Positions 20,289 through 30,413 are shown, counted from the stretch's first letter. The stretch is 64,000 nt of DNA from Stutzerimonas stutzeri (GCF_024451105.1 NZ_JANGEY010000002.1:186001-250000); one strand, 5' to 3'. The notes: a model not told the origin generated them from the letters alone. Program-made: numbers and translations.

Positions 20289-22258
20289 GCCTGCGCTCCA
20301 GTGAGGCCGAGGGCGTCGCGGACCTTGCCGGTCACCTTGACCCGGTAGCGGCGGTCGAGGGCGGCGAGGAAGCCGCCGAAGGCCATCAGCAGGCCACCCA
20401 GCCAGATCCAGCGCACATAGGGCTTGACGTGCAGGCGCACGGCCCAGGCGCCGTCTTCCAGCGGCTCGCCGAGGGCCACGTAGAGGTCTCGGGTGAAGCC
20501 CGGGTCGATGCCGGCCTCGGTCATCGGCATCTGCTGCACCAGGTACAGGCGCTTCTCCGGGTGCAGCACGGCGATCTCGCGGCCGTCCTCGAGGACCCGC
20601 ACGGTGGCCTTGTCGGAGCTGTAGTTGGGGCCGTCATGGTGGCGCGCGCCCTCGAAGACGAACTGATAGCCGCCCAGCTCGGCGGAGTCGCCCGGCGCCA
20701 TGCGCAGGTCGCGCTCGACGGTGTACTGGCTGGACAGCACCACGCCCAGGGCGCACACGGCGATGCCCAGGTGGGCGATCTGCATGCCCCAGTAGCTGCG
20801 CGACAGGCCGGCCATGCCCTTGAGCAGGCCCTTGTGGCGGGTCTTGTCGAGCAGGTCGCGCAGTCCGGTGAGCACCACCCAGGCGGCCAGCACGCAGGTG
20901 GCCAGCACCGCCCAGTGGAAGTCGCCGAACAGGAAGGCGGCGAGCAGGCCGAGCACGCCGCTGGCGATCAGCACCGGCAGCAGCATGCCGGTGAGCCACT
21001 TGAGCGGGGTGTCCTTCCAGCGCACCAGCACGCCGACGCCCAGCGCGGCCATGAGGATCGCCATCAGCGGCAGGAACAGCGCGTTGAAGTACGGCGGGCC
21101 GACCGACAGCTTGGCGCCGGACAGCGCGTCGAGCACCAGCGGGTAGAGGGTGCCGAGCAGGATGGTGGCGCAGGACACCACCAGGATCAGGTTGTTGGCC
21201 AGCAGCAGGGTCTCGCGCGACCACAGGCCGAAGCCGACCTTGCTCTTCACCACCGGGGCACGCAGGGCGAACAGCGCCAGCGAGCTGCCCACCACGCAGA
21301 GCAGGAAGATCAGGATGAAGGTGCCACGCTCGGGATCGGCGGCGAAGGCGTGTACCGAGGTCAGCACGCCCGAGCGCACCAGGAAGGTGCCGAGCAGGCT
21401 CAGCGAGAAGGTGGCGATGGCCAGCAGCACCGTCCAGCTCTTGAACACGCCGCGCTTCTCGGTGACCGCCAGCGAGTGGATCAGCGCGGTGCCGACCAGC
21501 CAGGGCATGAACGAGGCGTTCTCCACCGGGTCCCAGAACCACCAGCCGCCCCAGCCCAGTTCGTAGTAGGCCCACCAGGAGCCGAGCACGATGCCGATGC
21601 CGAGGAACGCCCAGGCGACCACCGTCCACGGCCGCGACCAGCGCGCCCAGGCGGCGTCGAGACGCCCGCCGAGCAGCGCGGCGATGGCGAAGGCGAAGCT
21701 CACCGAGAAGCCGACGTAGCCCATGTAGAGCATCGGCGGATGGACGATCAGGCCGAAGTCCTGGAGCAGCGGGTTGAGGTCGCGGCCGTCGGCCGGGGCG
21801 TTGGGCAGCAGGCGCTCGAAGGGGTTGGAGGTGACGATCAAAAACAGCAGGAAGCCGACGCTGATCATCCCCATCACGCCGAGCACGCGGGCCAGCATGA
21901 CTTCCGGCAGCTGGCGGGAGAACACCGCCACGGCGAAGGTCCAGCCGGCGAGGATCAAGGCCCAGAGCAGCAGCGAACCCTCGTGGGCGCCCCACACCGC
22001 GCTGAACTTGTAGTACCAGGGCAGCGCGCTGTTGGAGTTGCTGGCCACATAGGCCACCGAGAAGTCGTCGACCAGGAAGGCCTGGGTCAGGCAGGCGAAG
22101 GAGAACAGCAGGAACAGGAACTGTCCCCAGGCCGCCGGCTGGGCCAGGCCCATCCACAGGCGGTCGCCGCGCCAGGCGCCGATCATCGGCAGGGTGCCCT
22201 GCACCACCGCCAGGCACAGGGCGAGGATCATGGCCAGATGGCCGAGTTCGGGGATCAT
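20285..22258 (-). CDS. ccmF: haem lyase subunit CcmF
   Basis: A 657-residue polytopic inner-membrane protein, the core of the haem lyase that attaches haem to apocytochrome c. The tryptophan-rich haem-handling WWD motif is clear ([20 protein letters not shown]), with many membrane helices and a C-terminal periplasmic loop before the last helix. Length is typical of the family. It overlaps ccmE and ccmG by 4 bases each. Confidence 0.97.
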   Translation of the reverse strand: MIPELGHLAMILALCLAVVQGTLPMIGAWRGDRLWMGLAQPAAWGQFLFLLFSFACLTQAFLVDDFSVAYVASNSNSALPWYYKFSAVWGAHEGSLLLWALILAGWTFAVAVFSRQLPEVMLARVLGVMGMISVGFLLFLIVTSNPFERLLPNAPADGRDLNPLLQDFGLIVHPPMLYMGYVGFSVSFAFAIAALLGGRLDAAWARWSRPWTVVAWAFLGIGIVLGSWWAYYELGWGGWWFWDPVENASFMPWLVGTALIHSLAVTEKRGVFKSWTVLLAIATFSLSLLGTFLVRSGVLTSVHAFAADPERGTFILIFLLCVVGSSLALFALRAPVVKSKVGFGLWSRETLLLANNLILVVSCATILLGTLYPLVLDALSGAKLSVGPPYFNALFLPLMAILMAALGVGVLVRWKDTPLKWLTGMLLPVLIASGVLGLLAAFLFGDFHWAVLATCVLAAWVVLTGLRDLLDKTRHKGLLKGMAGLSRSYWGMQIAHLGIAVCALGVVLSSQYTVERDLRMAPGDSAELGGYQFVFEGARHHDGPNYSSDKATVRVLEDGREIAVLHPEKRLYLVQQMPMTEAGIDPGFTRDLYVALGEPLEDGAWAVRLHVKPYVRWIWLGGLLMAFGGFLAALDRRYRVKVTGKVRDALGLTGAQA

Positions 22259-22725
22259 CGCTTGGCCTCCGCATCGCCGGCCGGCTGGCCGTAGCCGAGC
22301 TTGCCGCTCTTCTCCAGCGCCTGGGTGACTTCCGGTGGCATGTAGGTCTCGTCGTGCTTGGCCAGCACCTCGTCGGCGATCAGCACACCGTCGGCATTCA
22401 GGCGACCGAGCGAGACGATGCCCTGCCCTTCGCGGAACAGGTCGGGGAGGATGCCACGGTAGCGGATGGTCACGTCGTGGGCGTAGTCGGTGACCACGAA
22501 CTCGACGTCCAGCGAATCGTTGGAACGCTTCACCGAACCCTCCTTGACCATGCCGCCGGCGCGGATGCGGGTATCCAGCGGCGCCTCGCCGGCGGCGATC
22601 TGCGTCGGGTTGTAGAACAGGTTGATGTTCTGCTGCAGGGCGCTGAGTGCCAGGCCCACCGCCACGCCGAGCCCGACCAGCAGGCCGAGGATGATCAGCA
22701 GGCGTTTCTTGCGTTGCGGATTCAC
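22255..22725 (-). CDS. ccmE: haem chaperone CcmE
   Basis: A 156-residue periplasmic haem chaperone. A basic cytoplasmic start (MNPQRKKR) and one anchor helix precede an OB fold with the covalent haem-binding His in [13 protein letters not shown]. The start is a GTG overlapping the ccmD stop (GTGA); the frame is open upstream but that region is ccmD in another frame. Confidence 0.95.
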   Translation of the reverse strand: MNPQRKKRLLIILGLLVGLGVAVGLALSALQQNINLFYNPTQIAAGEAPLDTRIRAGGMVKEGSVKRSNDSLDVEFVVTDYAHDVTIRYRGILPDLFREGQGIVSLGRLNADGVLIADEVLAKHDETYMPPEVTQALEKSGKLGYGQPAGDAEAKR

Positions 22726-22898
22726 TGCTTGCCCTCCCGGCGCAGACGGCGCGCCTCGTCTTGCAGGTAACGCCGGCGCGCCAGGACCGGCAGCGCCACG
22801 TTCAGAGCCAGGACCGCCAGGCTGACGCCGAAGGCGGTCCATACGTACAGGCCATGCTTGCCCATGGCCAGGAAGTCGCTGAAGGATTCGAAACTCAC
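22722..22898 (-). CDS. ccmD: haem exporter accessory protein CcmD
   Basis: A 58-residue single-helix protein ([31 protein letters not shown]) with a basic C-terminus. It helps release holo-CcmE from the CcmABC complex. A GTG start overlaps the ccmC stop and its TGA overlaps the ccmE GTG. It sits inside a much longer spurious frame. Confidence 0.9.
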   Translation of the reverse strand: MSFESFSDFLAMGKHGLYVWTAFGVSLAVLALNVALPVLARRRYLQDEARRLRREGKQ

Positions 22899-23638
22899 AG
22901 GCTGCGCTCCACTTCGGCCTTGACCCAGCTGGCCCGCGATTCGCGCTTGAGCACCTCGAGGCGCATGCGCAGCAGCAGGCTGACGGCGAAGAAACAGTAG
23001 AAGCCGAGCACCATGATCAGCAGCGGCAGCCACATCTCCGGCGGCATGGCCGGCTTCTCGGTGAGCTTGAAGGTGGCCGGCTGGTGCAGGGTGTTCCACC
23101 AGTCCACCGAGTACTTGATGATCGGGATGTTGATCACCCCGACGATCGCCAGCACCGCGCAAGCCTTGGCGGCGCTGTCGCGGTTGCCGATCGACTGGCC
23201 GAGGGCGATCACCCCGAAGTAGAGGAACAGCAGGATCAGCATCGAGGTCAGTCGCGCGTCCCACACCCACCAGGCGCCCCAGGTCGGCTTGCCCCACACC
23301 GCGCCGGTGAACAGGGCGAGGAAGGTCATCCAGGCGCCGATCGGCGCGGCGCACTGCAGCGCCACGTCGGCCAGCTTCATCTTCCACACCAGGCCGACCA
23401 CTCCGGCGACCGCCAGCATGACGTAGCAGGACTGGGCGAGGATCGCCGCCGGCACATGGATGTAGATGATCCGGAAGCTGTTGCCCTGCTGGTAGTCCGG
23501 CGGCGCGAAGGCCAGCCCCCAGACGGTGCCGACGGCGAGCAGCAGCGCGGCGGCCAGCGCCAGCCAGGGCAGCCAGCGACCGCTGATCTCGTAGAACCAC
23601 TTGGGCGAACCCAGCTTGTGAAACCATGTCCAGTTCAT
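22895..23638 (-). CDS. ccmC: haem exporter/handling protein CcmC
   Basis: A 247-residue, six-helix inner-membrane protein that transfers haem to CcmE. The WWD motif is present ([14 protein letters not shown]), with His residues in the flanking periplasmic loops. It is followed by ccmD with a 4-base overlap and preceded by ccmB at 31 bases. Confidence 0.96.
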   Translation of the reverse strand: MNWTWFHKLGSPKWFYEISGRWLPWLALAAALLLAVGTVWGLAFAPPDYQQGNSFRIIYIHVPAAILAQSCYVMLAVAGVVGLVWKMKLADVALQCAAPIGAWMTFLALFTGAVWGKPTWGAWWVWDARLTSMLILLFLYFGVIALGQSIGNRDSAAKACAVLAIVGVINIPIIKYSVDWWNTLHQPATFKLTEKPAMPPEMWLPLLIMVLGFYCFFAVSLLLRMRLEVLKRESRASWVKAEVERSL

Positions 23639-23669
23639 GCAAACCGCCTCGAAGCTGCTGCGAGTTCAA

Positions 23670-24341
23670 TCATTCGCCGACGCTGATCTTCAGACCGGCG
23701 GCGATGGCGAAGGGGGTCAGGGTCGCCGCCAGGGCGGCGAGGCTGGCCAGCCACAGCAGCTGGCCGGCGGCCGGCAGGCCCTGCAGGGACGCCTGCAGGG
23801 CGCCGCTGCCGAGGATCAGCACCGGGATGTACAGCGGCAGGATCAGCAGCGCCAGCAGCAGGCCGCCGCGCTTGAGCCCCACGGTGAGCGCCGCGCCGAC
23901 CGCGCCGAGCAGGCTGAGCACCGGCGTGCCGAGCAGCAGCGAGAGCAGCAGCACCGGCAGGCAGCGCGCCGGCAGGCCGAGCATCAGCGCCAGCAGCGGC
24001 GCCAGCAGGACCAGCGCCAGGCCGGAGAACAGCCAGTGTGCCAGCACCTTGGACAACACCAGAAGGGGCAGCGGGTGCGGCGAAAGGACCCACTGCTCCA
24101 GCGAGCCGTCCTCGAAGTCGCTGCGGAACAGGCCGTCCAGCGAGAGCAGCACGGCGAGCAGCGCGGCGACCCACACCAGGCCCGGCGAGAGGGTTTCCAG
24201 CAGCTTGCTCTCCGGACCGACGGCCAGCGGGAACAGCGCCACCACGATGCCGAAGAACACCAGCGGGTTGAGCAGCTCGGCCGGACGGCGGCACAACAGG
24301 CGCGCCTCGCGGACCAGCAACTGGCGGAACACGTCACTCAT
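23670..24341 (-). CDS. ccmB: CcmB, membrane subunit of the CcmAB ABC transporter
   Basis: A 223-residue hydrophobic protein with six predicted helices, the permease partner of CcmA. CcmAB uses ATP to release haem-loaded CcmE rather than to export haem. The start overlaps the ccmA stop by 8 bases. Confidence 0.95.
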   Translation of the reverse strand: MSDVFRQLLVREARLLCRRPAELLNPLVFFGIVVALFPLAVGPESKLLETLSPGLVWVAALLAVLLSLDGLFRSDFEDGSLEQWVLSPHPLPLLVLSKVLAHWLFSGLALVLLAPLLALMLGLPARCLPVLLLSLLLGTPVLSLLGAVGAALTVGLKRGGLLLALLILPLYIPVLILGSGALQASLQGLPAAGQLLWLASLAALAATLTPFAIAAGLKISVGE

Positions 24342-24981
24342 CGGCGAGGCTCCCGGCCGCGGAGAGATCCAGCTCGCGGTAGCCGGCCGGCTTGCGGGTC
24401 AGACTGTGGTGGGTGGTCATCACCACCATGCCGTCCTGCTCGCAGTGGCGGGCCAGATGCTCCTCGAGCTGGGCCACGGCGTGCTTGTCGAGGGCGGTGA
24501 AGGGCTCGTCGAGAATCCACAGCGGCGGCGGATCGAGATACAGGCGGGCCAGGGCGACGCGGCGCTGCTGGCCGGCGGACAGGGTATGGCAGGGCACGTC
24601 CTCGAAGCCGCGCAGGCCGACCGCGGCCAGCGCGGTCCAGATCGCCTCGCGGCTTTCGGTCGTGTGCAGGGCACACAGCCAGGCGAGGTTTTCCTCGGGA
24701 CTGAGCAGGCCCTTGATCCCGGCGGCATGGCCGATCCACAGCAGGTTGCGGGTCAACTCGTCGCGCTGCTCGACGAGCGGCTTGCCGACCAGACGGATCT
24801 CGCCCTCGGTCGGCTGCATCAGTCCGGCCAGCAGGCGCAGCAGGCTGGTCTTGCCGCTGCCGTTGGGCCCGGCGATCTGCAGCATCTGCCCGGGGTGCAG
24901 GGCGAAATCGAGTCGCTCGAACAGCACGCGCAGGTCTCGCTCGCAGGCGAGCGCAACGGCTTCGAGGAAGGGACTGGTCAC
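24334..24981 (-). CDS. ccmA: CcmA, ATPase of the cytochrome c maturation system
   Basis: A 215-residue ABC ATPase: Walker [10 protein letters not shown], signature LSAGQQRR, Walker [13 protein letters not shown] and switch His in THHSL. It forms a complex with CcmB, C and D. The GTG at 24981 (reading [17 protein letters not shown]) matches the family N-terminus; an open extension of 41 codons upstream lacks support. First gene of the operon. Confidence 0.95.
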   Translation of the reverse strand: MTSPFLEAVALACERDLRVLFERLDFALHPGQMLQIAGPNGSGKTSLLRLLAGLMQPTEGEIRLVGKPLVEQRDELTRNLLWIGHAAGIKGLLSPEENLAWLCALHTTESREAIWTALAAVGLRGFEDVPCHTLSAGQQRRVALARLYLDPPPLWILDEPFTALDKHAVAQLEEHLARHCEQDGMVVMTTHHSLTRKPAGYRELDLSAAGSLADE

Positions 24982-25048
24982 TGCATGGCTACCCGTCGGC
25001 GGAGCGTTCGAAACGGCGACCGGGAGCTGTCCCGGCCAGGTCGGCGGC

Positions 25049-25054
25049 ATTATA
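25049..25054 (-). promoter_or_regulatory. candidate -10 box for the ccm operon
   Basis: A perfect TATAAT on the minus strand, 68 bases before the ccmA start. No good -35 is visible at 16-18 bases, so an activator or extended contacts may be needed. Confidence 0.45.
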
Positions 25055-25143
25055 CATGCCGCTCCGGAGGGCCGTGGATCGTATTTTCGACAGCTTGTGA
25101 CCATCTTGAGGAGGAGGCCGCGACCGACTGTCGCAGCCCTTCC

Positions 25144-26007
25144 TCAGCGGCGCGGCGAGCGCCCCTGCGCCTTGGCCGCGACCAGCCGCTCGACGAAGAA
25201 CTCGAGATGGCCACGCGGATTGGCCGGCAGCGGCCAGCCGTCGACCTTCTCGGCCAGGGCGCCGAAGGCCTGGGCCGCCCGGCTGCGCGGGAACACCTCG
25301 AGCAGCGGGCGCTGGCGCTGCACCGCACGGCGCAGCGACTCGTCGAAGGGGATGGCACCGACATAATCGAGCGACACGCCGCCCAACTGCTCGGTGAGAC
25401 GCAGCAGCTGCTGGTGCAGCGCCGGCCCCTCCTGAGCGGCGACGGTCATGCTGGCCAGCAGACGGAAGCGGGTCATGCCGTGCTCGCGGTGCAGCCGGGA
25501 GATCAACGCCAGCGCGCCGGCATGGCTCGCCGGCTCGTCGTTGACCACCAGCAGTGCCTCGCTGGCCGCGTGCAGCAGGGTGGTCACCGTGCGGCCGATA
25601 CCCGGCGCACAATCGATCAGCAGCACCTCCGGTGGCTGCGGCAGCCCGCTGAAGGCATGGATCAGCCCGCCCAGCTCGAACGCCCCCGGCTCCAGCGGCT
25701 CGCCCTGGGAGCCGGCGAGCATCTGGATACCGCCCGGCCCGGCGAACAGCGCCTCGCCCAGCCGACAGCGACCGGCCACGACGTCGGCCAGCGTGCGCGG
25801 CGGCGCCAGCGCCAGCGCCGTATCGATGCCGGGCAGCGCGAAGTTGGCGTCCAGCAGCATGACCCGCCGCCCGCGGGCAGCCAGCGCCCAGGCCAGGTTG
25901 ATCGCCGTCTGGCTCTTGCCGACGCCCCCCTTGCCGCTGGCGATGGCGACGACCAGGGGCTGCGCTGCGCCACCGGTCTGGGCGCGCTGCTGGGCCTGCC
26001 GCACCAT
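25144..26007 (-). CDS. FleN-like MinD/ParA-family ATPase
   Basis: A 287-residue P-loop ATPase with deviant Walker A SGKGGVGKSQ (about 24-33), Walker A' MLLDAN and switch region LLIDCAPGIG. The C-terminal half (RLHREHGMTRFRLLASM, GAIPFDESLRRAVQRQRPLLEVFPRSRAAQAF, WPLPANPRGHLEFFVERLV) closely follows Pseudomonas FleN, which binds FleQ and restrains its activity to set flagellar number. The start overlaps the stop of the FleQ-like gene by one base (TGATG), so the pair is co-expressed. Canonical fleN sits among flagellar genes; here none are adjacent, so this may be a paralogue. Confidence 0.85.
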   Translation of the reverse strand: MVRQAQQRAQTGGAAQPLVVAIASGKGGVGKSQTAINLAWALAARGRRVMLLDANFALPGIDTALALAPPRTLADVVAGRCRLGEALFAGPGGIQMLAGSQGEPLEPGAFELGGLIHAFSGLPQPPEVLLIDCAPGIGRTVTTLLHAASEALLVVNDEPASHAGALALISRLHREHGMTRFRLLASMTVAAQEGPALHQQLLRLTEQLGGVSLDYVGAIPFDESLRRAVQRQRPLLEVFPRSRAAQAFGALAEKVDGWPLPANPRGHLEFFVERLVAAKAQGRSPRR

Positions 26008-27461
26008 CACTGTGCGCCCCCTTCCTCGTCGTCGCGCCGGCCCATGCCGTACTTGCGCATTTTCTCCACCAGGGTGGTGCGGCGCACGCGCAGACGCTCG
26101 GCGGCGCGCGCCACCACGCCGCCGGCGTCGTCCAGGGCCTGCTGGATCAGCGAGCGCTCGAGGTTGTTCAGGTAGTCCTTGAGGTCGAGACCGCCGATCG
26201 GCAGCAGCGCCGGGGCGTCGATGCCCGGCAGGGCACCGGCCGGCTCGCGCAGCGGGGCCTCCTCGGCCACCAGTTCCTCGCCGTCGAGGTGGCGGAACTT
26301 CTTCGGCAGCTCGGCGACGCCGATCACCCCGTAGGGGTGCATGATCGCCAGGCGCTCGACCAGGTTGGCCAGCTCGCGCACGTTGCCGCGCCAGTCGTGG
26401 CGGCACAGCGACATCAGCGCCGCCGAGCTGAAGCGGATCGAGCCGCGCTTCTCGTGCTCCATGCGTGCGATCAGCTCGTTGATCAGCAGCGGGATGTCCT
26501 CGACCCGCTCGCGCAGCGGCGGCAGCTCGATGGAGAACTGGTTGAGCCGGTAGTAGAGATCGTCGCGGAAGCGGCCGTCGGCGACCCGCTCCTCCAGGTC
26601 GTGGCGCGTGGCGGCGATCACCCGCACGTCGATCGGGCGCGCCTCGTCGCTGCCCATGCGCTTGAAGTTGCCCTCCTGCAGCACGCGCAGCAGGCGCACC
26701 TGCAGTTCGGCGGGCAGGTCGGCGATCTCGTCGATGTACAGGGTGCCGCCGGAGGCCAGTTCAAGGCGCCCCTGGCGGGCGCTGATGGCGCCGGGCAGGG
26801 CACCGGCCTCGCAGCCGAACAGCTCGCTCTCCAGCAGCTCGGCATCGATGGCCGTGCAGCTGACCGGCACGAAGGGGAATTCGCGGCGGCTGGAGTGGTA
26901 GTGCAGATTGCGCGCCACCACCTCCTTGCCGCTGCCCGGCTCGCCCAGCAGCAGCACGCAGACCTCGGTGCCGGCGACCTGCTGCATCTGCTGGCGCACC
27001 TGCTGGATCGCCCGGCTGGTGCCGACCAGGCTGCGGAACAGGTTGGCCTCGCGCTGCTGGCCGCGCACCCGCGACGCATCGAAGGCCTGCTGATAGACCT
27101 GCGCGCGGTGCAGCGAGTCGAGCAGTTGGTTGTAGCTCGGCGGCATGTCGAGACGCGCCAGCACCCGGCGGCGCAGTTCCTCCGGCCAGTCCGCGCTGCT
27201 CTGCTCGCCGAGCAGCAGCAGCGGCAGGTTGTCGACCTGGGCGCCCAGTTGCTTGAGCAGGCGCGGGGCGCCGCCGCGACTGTCGACCTGGCCGAGCAGC
27301 ACGCAGGACAGGCGCGCATCGGCCAGCTCCGCCAGTTGCTCGGCCCAGTCGCCGCTGGTGCAGCGACTGCAGGGCTCGCCGAGGAAGTCGAGGATCACGG
27401 CCAGGTCATGGCGGCGTTGCGGGTTGTCGTCGATCAGCAGGATTCGGGATTCACGCCACAT
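26007..27461 (-). CDS. FleQ-like c-di-GMP-responsive AAA+ regulator lacking GAFTGA
   Basis: A 484-residue protein that tracks Pseudomonas FleQ along its whole length: receiver-like domain starting MWRESRILLIDD, the LFRS c-di-GMP motif (141-144) and Arg184, Walker A GEPGSGKE (173-180), Walker B LYIDE (241-245), arginine-finger region FRDDLYYRLN, PLRERVED, and a Fis-type helix-turn-helix (QALDDAGGVVARAAERLRVRRTTLVEKMRKYGM). The sigma-54 contact loop, GAFTGA in activators, reads GALPGA (220-225). By family knowledge loss of Phe and Thr prevents sigma-54 activation, so it is probably a repressor, antirepressor or modulator. The start is set by the MWRE match. Confidence 0.88.
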   Translation of the reverse strand: MWRESRILLIDDNPQRRHDLAVILDFLGEPCSRCTSGDWAEQLAELADARLSCVLLGQVDSRGGAPRLLKQLGAQVDNLPLLLLGEQSSADWPEELRRRVLARLDMPPSYNQLLDSLHRAQVYQQAFDASRVRGQQREANLFRSLVGTSRAIQQVRQQMQQVAGTEVCVLLLGEPGSGKEVVARNLHYHSSRREFPFVPVSCTAIDAELLESELFGCEAGALPGAISARQGRLELASGGTLYIDEIADLPAELQVRLLRVLQEGNFKRMGSDEARPIDVRVIAATRHDLEERVADGRFRDDLYYRLNQFSIELPPLRERVEDIPLLINELIARMEHEKRGSIRFSSAALMSLCRHDWRGNVRELANLVERLAIMHPYGVIGVAELPKKFRHLDGEELVAEEAPLREPAGALPGIDAPALLPIGGLDLKDYLNNLERSLIQQALDDAGGVVARAAERLRVRRTTLVEKMRKYGMGRRDDEEGGAQ

Positions 27462-27547
27462 AAATGCTCGGCTGGAGGCAGTAAGGGAGATGCAGGGGCC
27501 TCGTCTCGAAACGCCCCCGCCGGTGCGCGCACCTGGAAAGTGCACGC

Positions 27548-27585
27548 AGTAAAGCCAAAAGACTGACGTCAGTCAATTTAATGCA
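27548..27585 (-). promoter_or_regulatory. promoter with palindromic operator and FleQ-box-like site upstream of the FleQ-like gene
   Basis: On the minus strand TTGACT (27576-27571), a 17-base spacer and TTTACT (27553-27548) form a plausible promoter. It overlaps a perfect 14-bp palindrome GACTGACGTCAGTC (27561-27574). TGCATTAAATTGAC (27585-27572) differs only in its first two bases from the FleQ box GTCANTAAATTGAC as I recall it from P. aeruginosa, and covers the -35. Confidence 0.6.
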
Positions 27586-27611
27586 CGGATTTCCCGACCG
27601 CCGCAGTGCGT

Positions 27612-28982
27612 CTAGCGCGCCGCTTCGCGCTGCGCCGGCAATCCGTCGTCCGGCACGGCCCCCGCGGTTCCCTCCTCGGCTCGCTCTTCGGCCTTCGCCT
27701 CGCTGCCGCCGGCGCTCGCCGCCTCGCCCTGCATCTGCTCCTGCACCACGGCCTCGTCGACGCGCGGATCGAGGGCCACCGACAGCGGCGAACCGGCCAT
27801 CGCCACCGGCACCGCGACGTGATGGATCGGCGCCTCCTCGACCCGATGCCGGCCGTGCACGTCCTGCGGACGCACCCGCCAGACCAGCACCAGCGCGCAG
27901 GCGCCGATGAACAGATAGAGCAGTCGCGGCACGCCGCGGCTCATCAGCTCGCCGGCCAGCAGCGGGCCGAGGCAGGCGCCGACGCCGAACAGCAGCAGCA
28001 GCATGGCCGACAGCGCCACCCGGCGTTCCTGCTCGACGTGGTCGTTGGACAGCGCCACCGCCAGCGGGTAGAGGGCGAACAGCAGCAGGCTGACCACGAA
28101 GCCCACACCGAGCATCATCGACAGCGGCGGGCGCGGCAGCAGCCCCAGCGGCAGCACGCTGATCGTCAGGGCTATGGCGATCAGCCGGATCAGCAGGCTG
28201 CGGTCGAAGCGGTCGGACAGCCGGCCGAGCGGCGCCTGCACCACCAGCCCGGCGAGCACGCAGGTGGTCATGAACAGGCCGACCTCGCGGGTGTCCAGAC
28301 CCTGGGCCTGGGCATAGATCGGCCCCAGGCCGTAGAAGGCGCCGATCGCCAGGCCTGCCATGGCCACCGTGGTCAGCGACTGCGGCACCCGCGCCAGGAA
28401 GAAGCGCGGCTCCAGCGGCGCCGGCTTGAGCGGCGCCGGATGGATACGCCGGGTGGTGGCCACCGGCACCAGGCACAGCGAGAAGCACAGCGCCACCAGC
28501 AGCAGCGGTTCGAGGCCCAGCGCCGGGCGCACCACCAGCACCAGTTGGCCGAGCACCAGGCCGAGGTAGCTGGCGGTCATGTACATGGAGAACACCCGGC
28601 CGCGCTTGCGCGGCTCGGCCTGCTCGTTGAGCCAGCTCTCCACCACCATGAACTGGCTCATCATCCCCAGGCCGATCAGGAAGCGCAGCGGCAGCCAGGC
28701 CAGCAGCCACGGCAGCAGGCCGTGGGCGATCACCGCGGCGGTGACCATCCCGCCGGCCGCCACGTAGGCACGCACGTGGCCGACCCGGGCGATCATCAGG
28801 TGACCGAACTTGCCGCCCAGCACCAGGCCGGCGTAGTGCGCGGCCATCAGCCAGCCGGCCTGGGCGGCGGCGCCCTCGGCGGCCATGCGCAGGGCCAGGT
28901 AGGTGGTGAGCAGGCCGGAACCGAGCAGCATCAGCAGGGTGGCGGTATACAGCGAGGGAAAGGCGAACATCGAGCGGGGCAT
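27612..28982 (-). CDS. MFS transporter, YcaD/sugar-efflux-like
   Basis: A 456-residue, twelve-helix major facilitator (residues about 8-395) with typical loops (LGGKFGHLMIARVGHVRA after helix 2, EQAEPRKRGRVFSMYMTASYLG, LGRLSDRFDRSLLIRL). The last 60 residues form an unusually long acidic, Ala/Glu-rich cytoplasmic tail. GGAGG stands 4 bases before the ATG. It follows the glutamine-synthetase-like gene and may move its substrate or product (polyamines or amines), but the substrate is not evident. Confidence 0.85.
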   Translation of the reverse strand: MPRSMFAFPSLYTATLLMLLGSGLLTTYLALRMAAEGAAAQAGWLMAAHYAGLVLGGKFGHLMIARVGHVRAYVAAGGMVTAAVIAHGLLPWLLAWLPLRFLIGLGMMSQFMVVESWLNEQAEPRKRGRVFSMYMTASYLGLVLGQLVLVVRPALGLEPLLLVALCFSLCLVPVATTRRIHPAPLKPAPLEPRFFLARVPQSLTTVAMAGLAIGAFYGLGPIYAQAQGLDTREVGLFMTTCVLAGLVVQAPLGRLSDRFDRSLLIRLIAIALTISVLPLGLLPRPPLSMMLGVGFVVSLLLFALYPLAVALSNDHVEQERRVALSAMLLLLFGVGACLGPLLAGELMSRGVPRLLYLFIGACALVLVWRVRPQDVHGRHRVEEAPIHHVAVPVAMAGSPLSVALDPRVDEAVVQEQMQGEAASAGGSEAKAEERAEEGTAGAVPDDGLPAQREAAR

Positions 28983-29069
28983 GCATCCTCCGGGGGGTCG
29001 GCCGGCGCACCGGCGGTCGGGCGGCGGGAGCGGGCGGCACGACTTCCGACCCGCCCCCGCCGCCGGGGT

Positions 29070-30413
29070 TCACAACTGCGGCGCCAGCACGCGCCGCTCC
29101 CAGGGGGTGATCTCCTCCAGGCAGTTGGCCAGCTCCAGCGCCTTGCTGGCCAGGTAACCGTCGACGAACTCGGCGCCGAACAGCTCGCGGGCCAGGCCGC
29201 TGCGCTGCAGGCGGTGCAGCGCCTCGTTCATGCTGGTGGGCAGGCGCAGGGCGTCGGGCACCTGGAACTCGCCGCGCGCCGGCAGCGACGGCTGCAGGCC
29301 GCGCAGCAGGCCGTAGAGACCGGCGCCGAGGCTGGCGGCCAGGGCCAGGTAGGGATTGGCGTCGGCGCCCGGCAGGCGGTTCTCCACCCGCCGCGCTTCC
29401 GGGCCGCTGGCCGGGATGCGCAGGCCGGCGGCACGGTTGTCGTAGGCCCAGCAGGCGTTGTTCGGCGAGGCGTAGGGGTGCGCCAGGCGATGGTAGGAGT
29501 TGACGTTGGGCGCCAGCAGCAGGGTCAGCTCGGCCAGTCCCGCCTGCAGGCCGCCGATGAACTGGGCGAAGGCCGGCGTCGGCTCGCCGGCGGCGTCGCT
29601 GAACAGGTTGCGGCCGTGCTCGTCGACCAGGCTCTGGTGGATGTGCATCGAGCTGCCCGGCACGCCGCCCAGCGGCTTGGCCATGCACACCGCGATCAGC
29701 CCGTGGCGGAGCGCCACCTCGCGCAGCAGGTGCTTGAACAGGAAGGTCTGGTCGGCCAGTTGCAGGGCGTCGCCGTGGGGGAAGTTGATCTCGAACTGAC
29801 TGACGCCCATCTCGTGCATGAAGGTGTCGCGCGGCAGGCCGAGCGCCGCCATGCAGCGGTAGACCTCGGCGAAGAACGGCCGCAGGCCGCTGGCGGAGGA
29901 CACGCTGAACGCCGAGGCGCCGACCTCGCGGCGGCCGTCCAGGCCCAGCGGCGGCAGGAACGGCTCGCGCGGATCGGGATTGGGGGCGAAGACGAAGAAC
30001 TCCAGCTCGGTGGCCACCACCGGAGCGATGCCCAGCGCCGCATAGTCGGCGAGGATCCGCCGCAGCAGGCCGCGGGTGGACAGCGCGCAGGGGCTGCCGT
30101 CGATCTCCAGCGCATCGCAGATCGCCAGCGCGCGCGGCGGCTCGCTCCACGGCAGCAGGTGGATCTGCCCGGGATCGGCGCGCAGCGCCAGGTCGCCGTC
30201 GTCGCCGCCGTAGAAGCTGGCCGGCGGATAGCCGCCCATCAGGCACTGCAGCAGCACGCCGCGCGCCAGCTGCAGGCGCCGCCCGGAGAGGAAACCCTCG
30301 GCGGTCATCACCTTGCCGCGCGGGATGCCGTTGAGGTCCGGCGTCACGCACTCGACTTCCTCGACCGCCGCCAGACGCTCGGCGAACTGCAGCAACTCCT
30401 CCGGACTCTTCAT
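29070..30413 (-). CDS. glutamine synthetase family protein (gamma-glutamylpolyamine synthetase-like)
   Basis: A 447-residue enzyme of the glutamine synthetase fold. Metal and ATP-site motifs are present: ELEFFVF, FEINFPHGDALQLADQ, GSSMHIHQSL and NSYHRLA, with the ammonium-site region ENRLPGADANPYLA. Length and the missing adenylylation loop fit PuuA/SpuI enzymes, which ligate glutamate to putrescine or other amines rather than to ammonia. It lies upstream of the transporter and downstream of gdhB. The start (MKSPEE) follows GAGGGGAG. Exact amine substrate unknown. Confidence 0.85.
   Translation of the reverse strand: MKSPEELLQFAERLAAVEEVECVTPDLNGIPRGKVMTAEGFLSGRRLQLARGVLLQCLMGGYPPASFYGGDDGDLALRADPGQIHLLPWSEPPRALAICDALEIDGSPCALSTRGLLRRILADYAALGIAPVVATELEFFVFAPNPDPREPFLPPLGLDGRREVGASAFSVSSASGLRPFFAEVYRCMAALGLPRDTFMHEMGVSQFEINFPHGDALQLADQTFLFKHLLREVALRHGLIAVCMAKPLGGVPGSSMHIHQSLVDEHGRNLFSDAAGEPTPAFAQFIGGLQAGLAELTLLLAPNVNSYHRLAHPYASPNNACWAYDNRAAGLRIPASGPEARRVENRLPGADANPYLALAASLGAGLYGLLRGLQPSLPARGEFQVPDALRLPTSMNEALHRLQRSGLARELFGAEFVDGYLASKALELANCLEEITPWERRVLAPQL

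Noticed and set aside
26007-27461. FleQ-like gene as a decaying pseudogene
   Set aside because: No stops or frameshifts, all other motifs kept, and overlap with the FleN-like gene is preserved; only the sigma-54 loop has changed.
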